A DNA stretch of 64,000 nucleotides from Polyangium sp. 15x6 (GTDB lineage Bacteria; Myxococcota_A; Polyangia; Polyangiales; Polyangiaceae): positions 62,001-126,000 of the forward strand of contig NZ_JASBQE010000022.1 in NCBI RefSeq assembly GCF_029960785.1. The letters are read 5' to 3'. Below the pieces are notes generated by a model. It searched no databases. It was not told where the DNA came from and saw only the letters and a list, made by a program, of their open reading frames with translations. This document shows positions 8,592-20,019 of this stretch, in pieces. How positions within the stretch are numbered: position 1 is the stretch's first letter; each line of letters opens with the position of its first letter. Made by a program: the position numbers and the translations under genes.

Positions 8592-9668
8592 ATGGATGAT
8601 TGGGGACCCGAGTCGGGGCGCGGCGGCGTGATCCTTCGGACGCTGGCCGAACGTCCCTTCTGTTCGATCGTGATTCCTTGTTACAACGAAGAGGAACACA
8701 TCGAGCGGGTCGTGCGGGCGGCGGCCGGGCAACGATATCCGGCCGATCGAATGGAGATCTTCGTCGTCGACGGACGCTCCCTCGACCGGACGCGGGACAT
8801 CGTGCGCGCGCTCGCCGACGAGGATCCGCGGATCATCCTGCTCGATAATCCCCAGCGCCTCCAGGCCGCGGCGATGAACATGGCGATCAAGCGCTCCCGC
8901 GGGGACGTGATCGTGCGCATGGACGCCCACGCCGATTACGAGCCCGGCTACGTGGCCGCGTCCGTCGCGGCGCTCCGGCGGACGGGGGCTCTCAATGTGG
9001 GCGGCGCCATGCGGCCGCGGGCGAAGACCACGTTTCAGAAGGCGCTCTGCGCGGCGCTCGGGAGCCCGCTCGGCGTGGGCGGATCGGCGTCCCGCGACCC
9101 GGAGCGCGAGGGATACGTCGAGAGCGTGTGGTGCGGGGCATTCCGTCGCGAGGCCTTCGAGCTCGCGGGCCTCTTCGACCCGGACGCGCGGACGAACGAG
9201 GACGCGGAGCTGAACCAGCGGATCCTCGAGCGGGGCGGGCGCATTTACCAGTCGCGCGACATCGTGGGCCATTATTATCCGCGCTCGTCGTTTCGTACCT
9301 TGTTTCAGCAATATTTCAATTACGGATCGGGGCGCGCGCGGACGATCCTCCGGCGCGGGTTGCCGCCGTCGATCCGGCCCTTGATCCCGTTCACGACGCT
9401 GGTCACGTTCACCGTGCTCGCGTCGCTCGCGGCCTTTTATCCGCCGGCGAGGCCCGTCCTCGGCGCGGCCGTGTCCGTGTATGTGCTGGCGATTTTTGCG
9501 GCGGCGGCGTGGGCTTGCCGGCGGGTCGACGGGCGCCTGGTTTTCCACGTGGCGGCGATGTTTCCCGTGATGCACCTCGCGCACGGGCTCGGCTTCGCGG
9601 TCGGGCTCGCGCGGTATGCGCAGGAGCCATTGCGGGACGCGGAGCCGGAGCGGCTGACGGCTCGATAG
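8592..9668 (+). CDS. Glycosyltransferase family 2 (ExoA-like)
   Basis: A 358-residue GT-A enzyme from the ATG at 8592 (MDDWGPESGRGG); the open frame extends upstream to 8397, but that part does not resemble the family. Motifs: SIVIPCYNEEEHI at the start of the fold, VVDGRSLDRT as the first acidic motif, DAHADY as the metal-binding DxD region, and NEDAELNQRI as the ED motif. Two or three C-terminal membrane helices follow, as in ExoA-type succinoglycan glucosyltransferases. It probably acts at the inner membrane on a lipid-linked polysaccharide intermediate. Confidence 0.85.
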   Translation: MDDWGPESGRGGVILRTLAERPFCSIVIPCYNEEEHIERVVRAAAGQRYPADRMEIFVVDGRSLDRTRDIVRALADEDPRIILLDNPQRLQAAAMNMAIKRSRGDVIVRMDAHADYEPGYVAASVAALRRTGALNVGGAMRPRAKTTFQKALCAALGSPLGVGGSASRDPEREGYVESVWCGAFRREAFELAGLFDPDARTNEDAELNQRILERGGRIYQSRDIVGHYYPRSSFRTLFQQYFNYGSGRARTILRRGLPPSIRPLIPFTTLVTFTVLASLAAFYPPARPVLGAAVSVYVLAIFAAAAWACRRVDGRLVFHVAAMFPVMHLAHGLGFAVGLARYAQEPLRDAEPERLTAR

Positions 9669-9701
9669 AGCGCCGAACGGCTCGGAACGACAAGGAGGCG
9701 C

Positions 9702-11093
9702 ATGCTGGGTTTTTTCCCCGCAGGAGGGCTCGCCGTCACCGACGCGACGGCGGCGGTCACGGTCGAGCAAAGTGCGGTCACGGGCATCACGCCCACGGGC
9801 GGTTATGGCATCGCGCTGACGAGCGTGGACGGCGCGGCGAGGATCGTCTCGCGCGGGGCGCGCGCGGCGTTCTTGCTCGACATTTCCGGTCGTTACGGGC
9901 GTGCTCTCGCGGCGACGCGGGGCGCCCTGTCCCCGCAGGACATCGCGGGCACGGCGGTGACGCGGCTCGATGTCGTGACCTCGCCCCGCACGGCCGTTTC
10001 TTTCTCCGCGGACGGCCTCCTCGCGTCGCGGCTCGGGCTTCGGGCCACGAATGATCTGACGGCGCGGGATCCTTTTCTCCAGGGAAGGGTCATTTACGCG
10101 CTCGGGAGTCGTGTCGGATTCACCGCGACCACGACGCCGCGGTCGTATGCGCGTTTCGAGGCGGGATACACGCAGGCGGGCGCCGTCGCCGCGGATCACC
10201 CCGAGGCGGTGGGGCTCGATAGCCACGCGGTCCTCGGGAGCGCGTCGTTTTCGTGGCTCGCCGGCCGCCGATTCCGCCTCGGGCCCATCGTGCGGGCAGG
10301 CTACACCCATTTCGAGCACGCGCTGCTCGACGTGGACCTCACACGCGGGCCCGCGGACGTCACCACCGTCTCGGGCCTCGCATCCGCGACGTTCGAGATC
10401 TCCCGCCGGATCCGGGGCGCCGCGGCGCTCGGGATGACGGTGGCGAGCCCGCCGACGTTCCTGAAGGACGAGTCCTCGGGGGTGATCGCGCCGGACGCGC
10501 GGATCGACGCGCGATACGCGGGGCACGGATACGGGATTGTTGGAACCTACGGTTTTTCGTATTCGTCGCTCGGTCCGCGAATCGGGTTCGGGGCGCAGCA
10601 CGCGGCGGGGCTCGAGATGTGGAGCCGGCCGCGGGGAGGGCGGGAGTTCCGGAGCGTGATCGCGCGCGGAATCCTGCGCTTCCGTCACGGTGAGGCGCCG
10701 CTCGCGACGCAGCCGAGGCTCGGATCGCCAGCGGGGACGCCGCTTCCCGAGGGCAAATTCGTGACGACAGCGGTGGCCGCGGGGGGTTCGCTCGGAATCC
10801 CACTCGCGACGGGGCTCATCCTGACGGGTGGGGTGGATCTCGAGCTCATCAACATGCGTTTCGAGCCGGATCCGACGGGCGCGTCGGCGCCGACGTTCCG
10901 GACGATGGTGACAGTGGCGATCTCGGCGATCGGATCGACGGATCCGATGCGGCGGGTGCCACGGGACCCCGACCTGCAGGACCAGGACGCGCGGCCGGCG
11001 GTGCTTGACGAGGAGGAGGCGCGCGCAGCGGGCGGGGCAGCAGGGCGGAAGGGGACGACGGAGGAGGACGAGGACGCGTTCTACGAGGATTGA
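9702..11093 (+). CDS. Putative outer-membrane beta-barrel protein
   Basis: A 463-residue protein with a strong ribosome-binding site (AAGGAGG at 9692-9698) just before the ATG. It is made of alternating short strands with aromatic residues at strand ends (FEAGYTQAG, VRAGYTHFEHA, GIVGTYGFSYSS), as expected of a barrel, and ends in an acidic tail (TTEEDEDAFYED) with low-complexity Ala/Gly before it. No convincing signal peptide is visible, so the true start or the export route is unclear. It follows the GT2 gene by 33 bases and may belong to the same operon. No family was recognised. Confidence 0.6.
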   Translation: MLGFFPAGGLAVTDATAAVTVEQSAVTGITPTGGYGIALTSVDGAARIVSRGARAAFLLDISGRYGRALAATRGALSPQDIAGTAVTRLDVVTSPRTAVSFSADGLLASRLGLRATNDLTARDPFLQGRVIYALGSRVGFTATTTPRSYARFEAGYTQAGAVAADHPEAVGLDSHAVLGSASFSWLAGRRFRLGPIVRAGYTHFEHALLDVDLTRGPADVTTVSGLASATFEISRRIRGAAALGMTVASPPTFLKDESSGVIAPDARIDARYAGHGYGIVGTYGFSYSSLGPRIGFGAQHAAGLEMWSRPRGGREFRSVIARGILRFRHGEAPLATQPRLGSPAGTPLPEGKFVTTAVAAGGSLGIPLATGLILTGGVDLELINMRFEPDPTGASAPTFRTMVTVAISAIGSTDPMRRVPRDPDLQDQDARPAVLDEEEARAAGGAAGRKGTTEEDEDAFYED

Positions 11094-11095
11094 GG

Positions 11096-11575
11096 GAACC
11101 AGGCGGGGCCGCGGGAGGTCCGGGCGAGGCTGCGGAAGGTCCAGGCGGCTCCGCGGGAGATCCAGGCGAGCCTCACGCGACCGCACGCGCGCCGGAGCGC
11201 GGCTTCACGCGTTTCCGGGGGAAATCCAGGCGCCGATGGGCGAGGTCCACGTGGTCCCCGGTCAGCCGCAAGCGGGCCGGAGCGAAGGTCCAGGCGGCGC
11301 TGTGGGAGGTTCAGGCGCGCCATCGTCCGTTGCAAGCACGCCGGGGCTCAGGTCCACGCTGTCCTCGGTCAACCACACGCGCTGCTTGGTCAACCCCACG
11401 CGGTCCGGGGTCAGCCGCAGGTGATCCCCCGTACGCTGCACGCGTTCCTGCGTCAATCCCACGCGTTCCTTGGTTAACCGCACGCGGTCCGGGGTCAGCC
11501 ACAGGTGGTTCCGGGTCAGCCGCAGACCCTCGTGGTCAGCCGCAAACGTTGCTTGGTGATCTACGGTACGTTGTT
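11096..11575. repeat. Degenerate 21-bp tandem array (array A)
   Basis: About 22 imperfect units of 21 bp fill the space between the barrel gene and the AAA+ gene. Anchors GGTC or variants fall at 11117, 11138, 11159, 11223, 11244, 11287, 11308, 11351, then 11367, 11388, 11409, 11430, 11451, 11472, 11493, 11514, 11534 and 11555. The left part has cores like GGTCCAGGCGG, the right part GGTCAACCGCACGCG. The phase jumps by 16 near 11244 and again near 11351. Read on the minus strand, units encode heptads (T-x-[DE]-R-V-x-L on the right, R-L-D-L-P on the left), so the array may be a decayed heptad-repeat gene or a DNA-level element. Confidence 0.8.
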
Positions 11576-11597
11576 TGATGTTCCACGCGTTTCTCAT
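11262..11597 (-). CDS. Possible heptad-repeat protein encoded by array A (doubtful)
   Basis: On the minus strand an ATG at 11597 opens a frame of 111 codons (MRNAWNIKQRTVDHQ) running through the right part of the 21-bp array as successive heptads: TPDRVRL, TKERVGL, TQERVQR, TGDHLRL, TPDRVGL, TKQRVWL. Differences between units are often synonymous (ACC/ACG, GAC/GAT, TTA/TTG) or conservative (D/E, R/H, V/L), which hints that the protein was or is selected. The left part of the array has the heptads in other frames, so any longer gene is broken. No known family; it may not be expressed. Confidence 0.25.
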   Translation of the reverse strand: MRNAWNIKQRTVDHQATFAADHEGLRLTRNHLWLTPDRVRLTKERVGLTQERVQRTGDHLRLTPDRVGLTKQRVWLTEDSVDLSPGVLATDDGAPEPPTAPPGPSLRPACG

Positions 11598-11734
11598 GCA
11601 GGCCCAGGCTACTTGTACGGAAGCCGGCAACACTGGTACGTTCGAGTTCCCACATGCCTGTCTGCGAAACACGGGCGGACAACGCTCCGTGAAGTACATG
11701 CGGATAGGTGGACGCGCCCAGGAGCCTGGCCTCG

Positions 11735-13975
11735 ATGACCACCACGAACGGCACGACCGAGCCCGCAGCAGCAAAAGACGCCCCTTCGAGCACGGACGCG
11801 GATGATCCGATCCCGGCAGCGGCCGAGAGGCTTGCCAAGCGGCTGCGCCCGGTGATCCACCCTGGCATCAAAGCCCTCGAAAAGAAAACTTTGGCGAGCT
11901 TTGCTTGGGAGCGTCAGGGAAAGCGCCAATCTACCGCCGTCGTCCTCAAGGAGGTGAAGGACCAGCGTGCGGGAGCCTCGAACGTGATTTTCACCCTGGC
12001 TTGGCAGCCCAAGGGTGGCAAGGAAGTCGAGGTCCAGGTCAACGCTACGATTACCATCCAGATCCAGCGGGGCAGGACGGCGTTGCTGCTCCAGATCCGG
12101 ATCTATGATGGCACTCGCACGGTCAATTTAGGTCGAGGCGAGAGCATCCCGAAGTGGGAAGCCGGAGAGAAGAACGTCGTCGTATTCCCTTATCCGAGCT
12201 CCGCGATCGGCGTCGAGCGCGCAGGTCAAGTCTGGTTCCCGAAGGACCCGTCGAGTCCCGTCGTGACTCGTGAACTCGGTATCGAAGGCAAGGCAACCTA
12301 TGGGGATCTGGCGCCCTACTGGCCGCACTTCAGCGAGAAGGGCTGGCTCGTCGAGCTGCCTCCGTTGCCTGCTCCACTGGGGGAGGCAATGGCCAAGGAG
12401 GTTCCGGAGAGCTGGGGCAAGACGGTATTGGCGTTCGCCATTTGGGCCATGGTGGTGCAGCCATTCCAGCAATCCGAATCGGGGGACGCAGAGGCGACGG
12501 TCGATCCCACAACATATGGCCTACCACCGGTGGCGAGCTACTGGCCGCAGCGTGCGGTCAACCTCGATCCCAACCGAGTGTATGCGGAGCTGTCGAAGAC
12601 GTTGCTCTTGCCCTGGCATCTCGTGGCGGCTGCCTGCGCGTCGCTCAATGCGGGCAAACACGTGATTTTCACCGGACCACCGGGGTGCGGCAAATCGAAG
12701 CTGGCGATCGCGCTCGCGCAGATGGTTCGCAACGCCGAGCCGGTCATCGCCACCGCGTCGCCCGCCTGGACCGCCGGCGACCTCGTGGGCCGCTATCTGC
12801 CCCGCCGCGATGGCAAGGGGCTCGAGTTCAAGCCGGGCTTCTTCCTGCGCGCCGTGGAATCGAACCGGTGCCTCGTGATCGACGAGTTCAACCGGGCGAA
12901 CATCGATCAATGCTTTGGCGAGTTGTTTGCCGTGTTCGCCGGTGATCCCGTGGAGCTCCCGTTCGAGCAGGCGCTCGAGGATACCGTTGGGCCCATGGCA
13001 GCGGTCCCCGCTACGAAGACCGTCGATGGGATGGCCGCCGTGGACGGCGCAGGGGCCACGGGAGATTCGGATGGTAACGCCATTACGGTGCCTAAAGAGC
13101 CGCGCCACGCGACGGTACGTATCCTACCCACGACGTACACGCGGCGGCATGGCGCGCGCCCAGAGGAAGAGGGCGTCGCTTATCGCGATTACAAGGTAAG
13201 CCCGGAGTTCCGCCTGGTCGGCACGATGAACGATGCGGACCGCGCGCAGCTTCATCAGCTCTCGTTTGCGTTGCTCAGGCGGTTCGACATCCTGCGCGTC
13301 GAGGCGCCAGCTCCGGAGAAGGTCAAAGACTTCATCAGCGATCGGATCACGAAGATCTCCGATACGATGGACAAGGCGGCCTACCAGTTCGAGGGGCAGG
13401 GAACCAAGGACCTCCTGCAGCGTCTGCGGGCCGAATATCTCGAGCCGCTTTTCAGCAACGTTGCGCCGAAGAGCAGCAGCGCACAGCCCTTCGTCGACCT
13501 CGTCGCGGAGCGAGCGATCGGGCTCGCAACGGTGGAAGATATCTTGCGCTTCTTGTCAGAAGGGCTGCGGAGCCCGAGCGAGGGAGAGAGGGTGGCGTCG
13601 GGCGGGGTAAAAGAGCCGGGGCTCGCCGCGGGGGCGTCGTATCTCGCCATGGGGCTCGTGCTCAGCGTCTTCCCGCAACTCGACGCGCTCGATGCGGTTC
13701 GCCGCCGGGCAGCCATCGCGCACATCGTCGCGATATTCCACCGGGAAGGCAAAGGGGCGCCTTTCGTGCACATCGAGGGGAAACGGGACGACAAGACGGG
13801 CAAAGTGACCTACCAGCTCGTCAAGCCGTCGGCGCGCTCGTTCCGTCCGAAAGACATCAACAAGGACAACGAGATCTCCATCGCCGAATACCTGATCGGG
13901 GAGCTGTCGCTGCAATATCAGGATCTCGGGGACGACCAGTGGGAGAGCCTGGTCCGACACGCAGCAGGCGGGTGA
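11735..13975 (+). CDS. McrB-like AAA+ ATPase (AAA_5 type), putative defence component
   Basis: A 746-residue protein from the ATG at 11735 (AGGAG 10 bases upstream; a GTG at 11708 is an alternative). The first 280 or so residues are an unrecognised domain, partly beta-rich. The AAA+ core has Walker A GPPGCGKS (314-321), Walker B CLVIDEFNRA (379-388), sensor 1 VGTMNDADR (495-503) and an arginine pair in ALLRRFD (515-516), the layout of McrB/dynein-related ATPases. A Gly/Ala-rich insert lies between Walker B and sensor 1. The stop is three bases before a nuclease-like gene, so the two form an operon. In McrBC such a motor drives DNA translocation for its nuclease partner. Confidence 0.85.
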   Translation: MTTTNGTTEPAAAKDAPSSTDADDPIPAAAERLAKRLRPVIHPGIKALEKKTLASFAWERQGKRQSTAVVLKEVKDQRAGASNVIFTLAWQPKGGKEVEVQVNATITIQIQRGRTALLLQIRIYDGTRTVNLGRGESIPKWEAGEKNVVVFPYPSSAIGVERAGQVWFPKDPSSPVVTRELGIEGKATYGDLAPYWPHFSEKGWLVELPPLPAPLGEAMAKEVPESWGKTVLAFAIWAMVVQPFQQSESGDAEATVDPTTYGLPPVASYWPQRAVNLDPNRVYAELSKTLLLPWHLVAAACASLNAGKHVIFTGPPGCGKSKLAIALAQMVRNAEPVIATASPAWTAGDLVGRYLPRRDGKGLEFKPGFFLRAVESNRCLVIDEFNRANIDQCFGELFAVFAGDPVELPFEQALEDTVGPMAAVPATKTVDGMAAVDGAGATGDSDGNAITVPKEPRHATVRILPTTYTRRHGARPEEEGVAYRDYKVSPEFRLVGTMNDADRAQLHQLSFALLRRFDILRVEAPAPEKVKDFISDRITKISDTMDKAAYQFEGQGTKDLLQRLRAEYLEPLFSNVAPKSSSAQPFVDLVAERAIGLATVEDILRFLSEGLRSPSEGERVASGGVKEPGLAAGASYLAMGLVLSVFPQLDALDAVRRRAAIAHIVAIFHREGKGAPFVHIEGKRDDKTGKVTYQLVKPSARSFRPKDINKDNEISIAEYLIGELSLQYQDLGDDQWESLVRHAAGG

Positions 13976-13978
13976 CCC

Positions 13979-15547
13979 ATGAAGCGCACCGCTGTCACGT
14001 CGATCGCCCCGCCGGTGGTCTCGGCTCCTCTCGGGAATCGCGTTGCATCGCGGCGTGATATCGACCTCTTCGTCGATCAAGTGAGCTGGCTCGGCAAGCA
14101 CCTGCGCGATTCGAGCCGGCTCGGCGTGATGAGCTGGATCGGGCGAGCGTTGCGCCCCGAAGTTCGCGACGAATTGCGCGCGTTTTTTCGAGTGGATCAT
14201 CAGGTCCACATCCAGGCAGAACGCGAGCTGCTCGCGCTCCTCCGCCGGCCCTGGCAAAAGCAGTCCCCTCGATATTCGAGGCTCGACATGCCGGAGCGCA
14301 ACGTGGATTGGGCGCGGACGCACGTCGAGGAACTCACGTCGCCTCCGTCTCGCTTCTGGGCGCGGGACGTCGTCCCCATGCTCGATGCTGGGCTCCTCGG
14401 CGGGTTATGCTCGCTCGGGAGGACCATGCTCGACCTGGGCACGCTGGGGCCCCTCAGCGAGGAGCGGCGGGCCGTACGGGAGGCCTTGCGTGACGTGATG
14501 GCGCAAGTCGCCCGGACCATCGGGCGTCGCCATGGGGCCTATACGCATCTGCATGAACAGCGACTCCTGCGGATGGACAGGGAGACGCGTTCGAGCGCGC
14601 AGGCGATCCGAGCCTATCTCGCGTTCTGGCAAGATCGGTTCGGCGCGGAAGGCGACACGGAGCGGTTGCGTGCTTTCGCGAAGGAGATCGAGGAGGCAGA
14701 CTTGCGTTGCCAGAGGCGGACGCTGGATAGCCTCCTCGAAGTGTCGGTCTCGATCGCCGTTGCGCGTGCGGCCCAGGAGACGCAGGACACGGTGGACTTG
14801 CCTGATGGGGTGCGGTGGGAGATCGAGGATGTCGACGAGCGAGATGAGCGCAACGTCCCACGGATCCTGCTACGTGCTGGCGCGCTGTCTTGCACCATCT
14901 CCAAGAATGCCCCGAAAGGGGATGCTCTCGTGCCATTGCTCGTGGACATGGGTATCGAGGCGCGGGGGAATCAGCCTGATATCGTGCTCACGTTCGCGCA
15001 GAAACACGCGGACGGGCAGGAGGACCGGATCGTCGTGCTCGCGGATGCCAAGCGCAACGCCGAGCACGACGGGAGGGGATATCTGGCAACGTCCGTCGAG
15101 ACGGCAGCGGTGTACGCCGTATCGTTTGGCCACCTCATGGGAGTGCGGTTCCATCCGGACGGGCACGGGCGAATCGATGGCGACGTCCTTCCGGCCGTGT
15201 CGCTGTTCTGTCGCCAGGGCGTGAAGAGGGTCGCCGGCGCTGGGCCTCGACAAGAAGACATCGTCGCGCGGCTCCGGGCGCCCCAGCGGTTGCCTGCGGT
15301 CATGGCCCTCGATTTTCAGCATTTTTTCGGAGGCGAAGGGGGAACGCGGTGGACCCCAGCTATCGTCGGCGCCTGGTTCGGGCGGATTGCGCGGGAGGCG
15401 TCGGCGGCGCTCCGGCACAGGACCGCGGAACATCGTTCGCAAAGCGGCGGAGGACAGGAGCGCGGGAGTCAGGCACAGGCAGCCCGATCCGTGCCCTCCG
15501 GGCGCCGTGAGCGGGGACGGCGGGACGACGGAGGGGATGCCGCATAA
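13979..15547 (+). CDS. PD-(D/E)xK nuclease candidate, partner of the AAA+ ATPase (McrC-like role)
   Basis: A 522-residue protein of no family recognised by name. The N-terminal 330 residues are mostly helical and Arg-rich. The C-terminal half carries QPDIV (Asp334) and, about 20 residues on, VLADAKRN (Asp356, Lys358): the spacing and hydrophobic strands of a PD-(D/E)xK nuclease, as in McrC-type effectors. The last 50 residues are a low-complexity polar tail (SQSGGGQERGSQAQA). It starts three bases after the AAA+ stop. The combination suggests ATPase-driven cleavage of foreign or modified DNA; this is inferred from motifs and context only. Confidence 0.7.
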   Translation: MKRTAVTSIAPPVVSAPLGNRVASRRDIDLFVDQVSWLGKHLRDSSRLGVMSWIGRALRPEVRDELRAFFRVDHQVHIQAERELLALLRRPWQKQSPRYSRLDMPERNVDWARTHVEELTSPPSRFWARDVVPMLDAGLLGGLCSLGRTMLDLGTLGPLSEERRAVREALRDVMAQVARTIGRRHGAYTHLHEQRLLRMDRETRSSAQAIRAYLAFWQDRFGAEGDTERLRAFAKEIEEADLRCQRRTLDSLLEVSVSIAVARAAQETQDTVDLPDGVRWEIEDVDERDERNVPRILLRAGALSCTISKNAPKGDALVPLLVDMGIEARGNQPDIVLTFAQKHADGQEDRIVVLADAKRNAEHDGRGYLATSVETAAVYAVSFGHLMGVRFHPDGHGRIDGDVLPAVSLFCRQGVKRVAGAGPRQEDIVARLRAPQRLPAVMALDFQHFFGGEGGTRWTPAIVGAWFGRIAREASAALRHRTAEHRSQSGGGQERGSQAQAARSVPSGRRERGRRDDGGDAA

Positions 15548-15574
15548 CTGCCCGAACGCTCCCATGGCTCCCGC

Positions 15575-16945
15575 TCAACGCGCCCCAATCCGGAGCAGCA
15601 CCACCTTGACCGTATCGAGCAAAATCGACAGATCGAACCACACCGACAGCGTCTTGATGTAGAACAGGTCGTGCTGGAGCTTTTCGAGCTGGTCCTCGGT
15701 CGTGGCTCCGTAATGGTAGCGGACCTGCGCGTAGCCCGTCAGGCCTGGCTTGACGAAGAGACGCTGGCGGAAGAAGGGAATTGCCTTTTCGAGCTCCTCG
15801 GTGAAGTTCGGGCGCTCTGGCCGCGGGCCGACCAGGCTCATGTCGCCGGCGAGTACGTTCCAGAGTTGCGGCAGCTCGTCGAGACGCGTCTTGCGAATGA
15901 AACGGCCTACCCGCGTCACGCGCGGATCGTCCTCCGATGCCCAGCGCGCCTTTCCATCCGCCTCCGCGTCCGTGCGCATCGAGCGAAACTTGTAAATGGT
16001 GAAGGGGCGACCGTAGACCCCGGCCCGCACCTGCGAATACAGGACCGGTCCTGCCGAGTCGAGCTTGATCGCGAGGGCCGTGAGCAGCATCAGCGGCGAG
16101 GCGAGCACGAGGCCGACCGTGGCGCTGACGACGTCGAGAATACGCTTGCCGACCAGCGTCCGCTTCGCGACGCGGAAGCCGTGCGCGAATACGAGCTGGC
16201 TCGGGCGTAGCTCGCGGACGAAGATTTTGCCCGTGATGCGCTCGTAGAACTCCACGCCTTCCTCGACCTCGACGCCCCGGAATTTGAGCTCGAGGAGCGC
16301 GTCGATGGGCAATTTGCCCCGGCGATCCGCCGCGCAGACGATGATGTGCCGGACACCGTGCGCCGCCGCGATGCGCGGCAATTCGTCGTAGGTGCCCAGG
16401 ACGTCGGGGGCGGCGCGGCCCGGGTCGCCCTCCTGCACGAGCCGGCCGACGAAACGCATCCCGCCGGTGTCGTGGGTCCGCGCGCCCGTGATCACCGCGT
16501 CCGCGAGTGGCCCCGAGCCGAGGACCAGGGTCCGCTTGCACAGACGATCACTCGCCGCGGCCCGCGCGAGCCCCGTGCGAAAAAGGGGCAAGACGAGCGC
16601 GCCCGCCGCGAGCCCGAGCGCCACGGCGCCGAAGCGCTCGCCCGCGTCGTCCGAAAAACCCTGGAAGACGAGCCAGAGCAGGAACACCGAGACGCCGAGG
16701 GCGCGCGCGACTTTCCAGGCCAGGGTGCGGAGATCGCGAATGGGCGATGGTCCGTAAAGGCCATGGTAGTAAAGCGACGCCTGCGCCACGAGCGTGATCG
16801 CCGCGGCGTCGAACACGCGGGAAAGCGTGGCGACGTCACGGTACCCCTCGATCGCCGCCGCACCCGCGCAGACGAGCAATACGAGCAAGGCAGCCTCGAC
16901 GAACCATACGATGGCACGGCGTCGCGACCGAAATAGCTCGAGCAT
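15575..16945 (-). CDS. Undecaprenyl-phosphate sugar phosphotransferase (WcaJ/PssY-like)
   Basis: The protein has 456 residues from an ATG at 16945 ([10 protein letters not shown]); an ATG at 16978 would add eleven. Several N-terminal membrane helices precede a nucleotide-binding-like middle domain ([13 protein letters not shown]) and the C-terminal bacterial sugar transferase domain: [18 protein letters not shown], then [34 protein letters not shown]. Enzymes of this type load the first sugar-1-phosphate onto undecaprenyl phosphate, starting exopolysaccharide repeat units. The gene stands alone here but fits the glycosyltransferases at 7-10 kb. It is convergent with the nuclease-candidate gene. 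Confidence 0.92.
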   Translation of the reverse strand: MLELFRSRRRAIVWFVEAALLVLLVCAGAAAIEGYRDVATLSRVFDAAAITLVAQASLYYHGLYGPSPIRDLRTLAWKVARALGVSVFLLWLVFQGFSDDAGERFGAVALGLAAGALVLPLFRTGLARAAASDRLCKRTLVLGSGPLADAVITGARTHDTGGMRFVGRLVQEGDPGRAAPDVLGTYDELPRIAAAHGVRHIIVCAADRRGKLPIDALLELKFRGVEVEEGVEFYERITGKIFVRELRPSQLVFAHGFRVAKRTLVGKRILDVVSATVGLVLASPLMLLTALAIKLDSAGPVLYSQVRAGVYGRPFTIYKFRSMRTDAEADGKARWASEDDPRVTRVGRFIRKTRLDELPQLWNVLAGDMSLVGPRPERPNFTEELEKAIPFFRQRLFVKPGLTGYAQVRYHYGATTEDQLEKLQHDLFYIKTLSVWFDLSILLDTVKVVLLRIGAR

Positions 16946-17012
16946 GTTGCCCCCCAGCAATGGAGGGCCCACACGCATCCGATCCTGCGCGTCGCACCCC
17001 CCAAGCCCCTCG

Positions 17013-17112
17013 TCAACGCTTGGGGGCGTACGCTCGGACGAGCCGAGCTACGCCCCCAAATCTCGTCAACGCTTGGGGGCTTCGCTCGGTCAAGCCGAGC
17101 TACGCCCCCAAA
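17013..17112. repeat. Duplicated palindrome between the WcaJ-like gene and gyrA
   Basis: Two near-identical units starting CTCGTCAACGCTTGGGGGC, each able to fold into a long hairpin. The first, 17020-17059, pairs TTGGGGGCGTA with TACGCCCCCAA and GCTCGG with CCGAGC. The second, 17073-17111, pairs TTGGGGGC with GCCCCCAA and the same inner stem. They lie downstream of gyrA and upstream of the WcaJ-like gene, both on the minus strand. There is no U-tract, so a simple intrinsic terminator is unlikely; a REP-like element is more probable. Confidence 0.7.
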
Positions 17113-17211
17113 CCCCCGGGGTCCCCCGGGTGACCGGGTGAGCCCCGGCGATGCTGTGTGACAGTGCTTACGTTAGCTCCCGGTCACGCGAGGTGCCAGG
17201 GGGGCGGGGTG

Positions 17212-19830
<2,619 letters not shown>

Positions 19831-20019
19831 ACCGCCGCTCGGGCCTGGGCCTGGCGTACGAGGAGGCCCGGAAAAAGCCTCGTCCCACGCCGGCCGGAGG
19901 ACGCTCTCAGGTAGTATACGACCCGTGAACCTGCAATCAGGTTCGAGGGTTTTGTGCCCAGGAATCGGTGCGTCGCGGCGCTGGCTCGGTCGGTCCGTCT
20001 GGGCCGTCCGCGGAGAGGC

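Noticed and set aside
8505-11186. 893-codon minus-strand open frame
   Set aside because: It is antisense to the GT2 and barrel genes, very Arg/Pro-rich, without any domain; high GC removes stops from such frames.
11570-11700. tRNA-like segment with a GTTCGAGTTCC-like loop near 11640
   Set aside because: No acceptor or anticodon stem could be paired around it.
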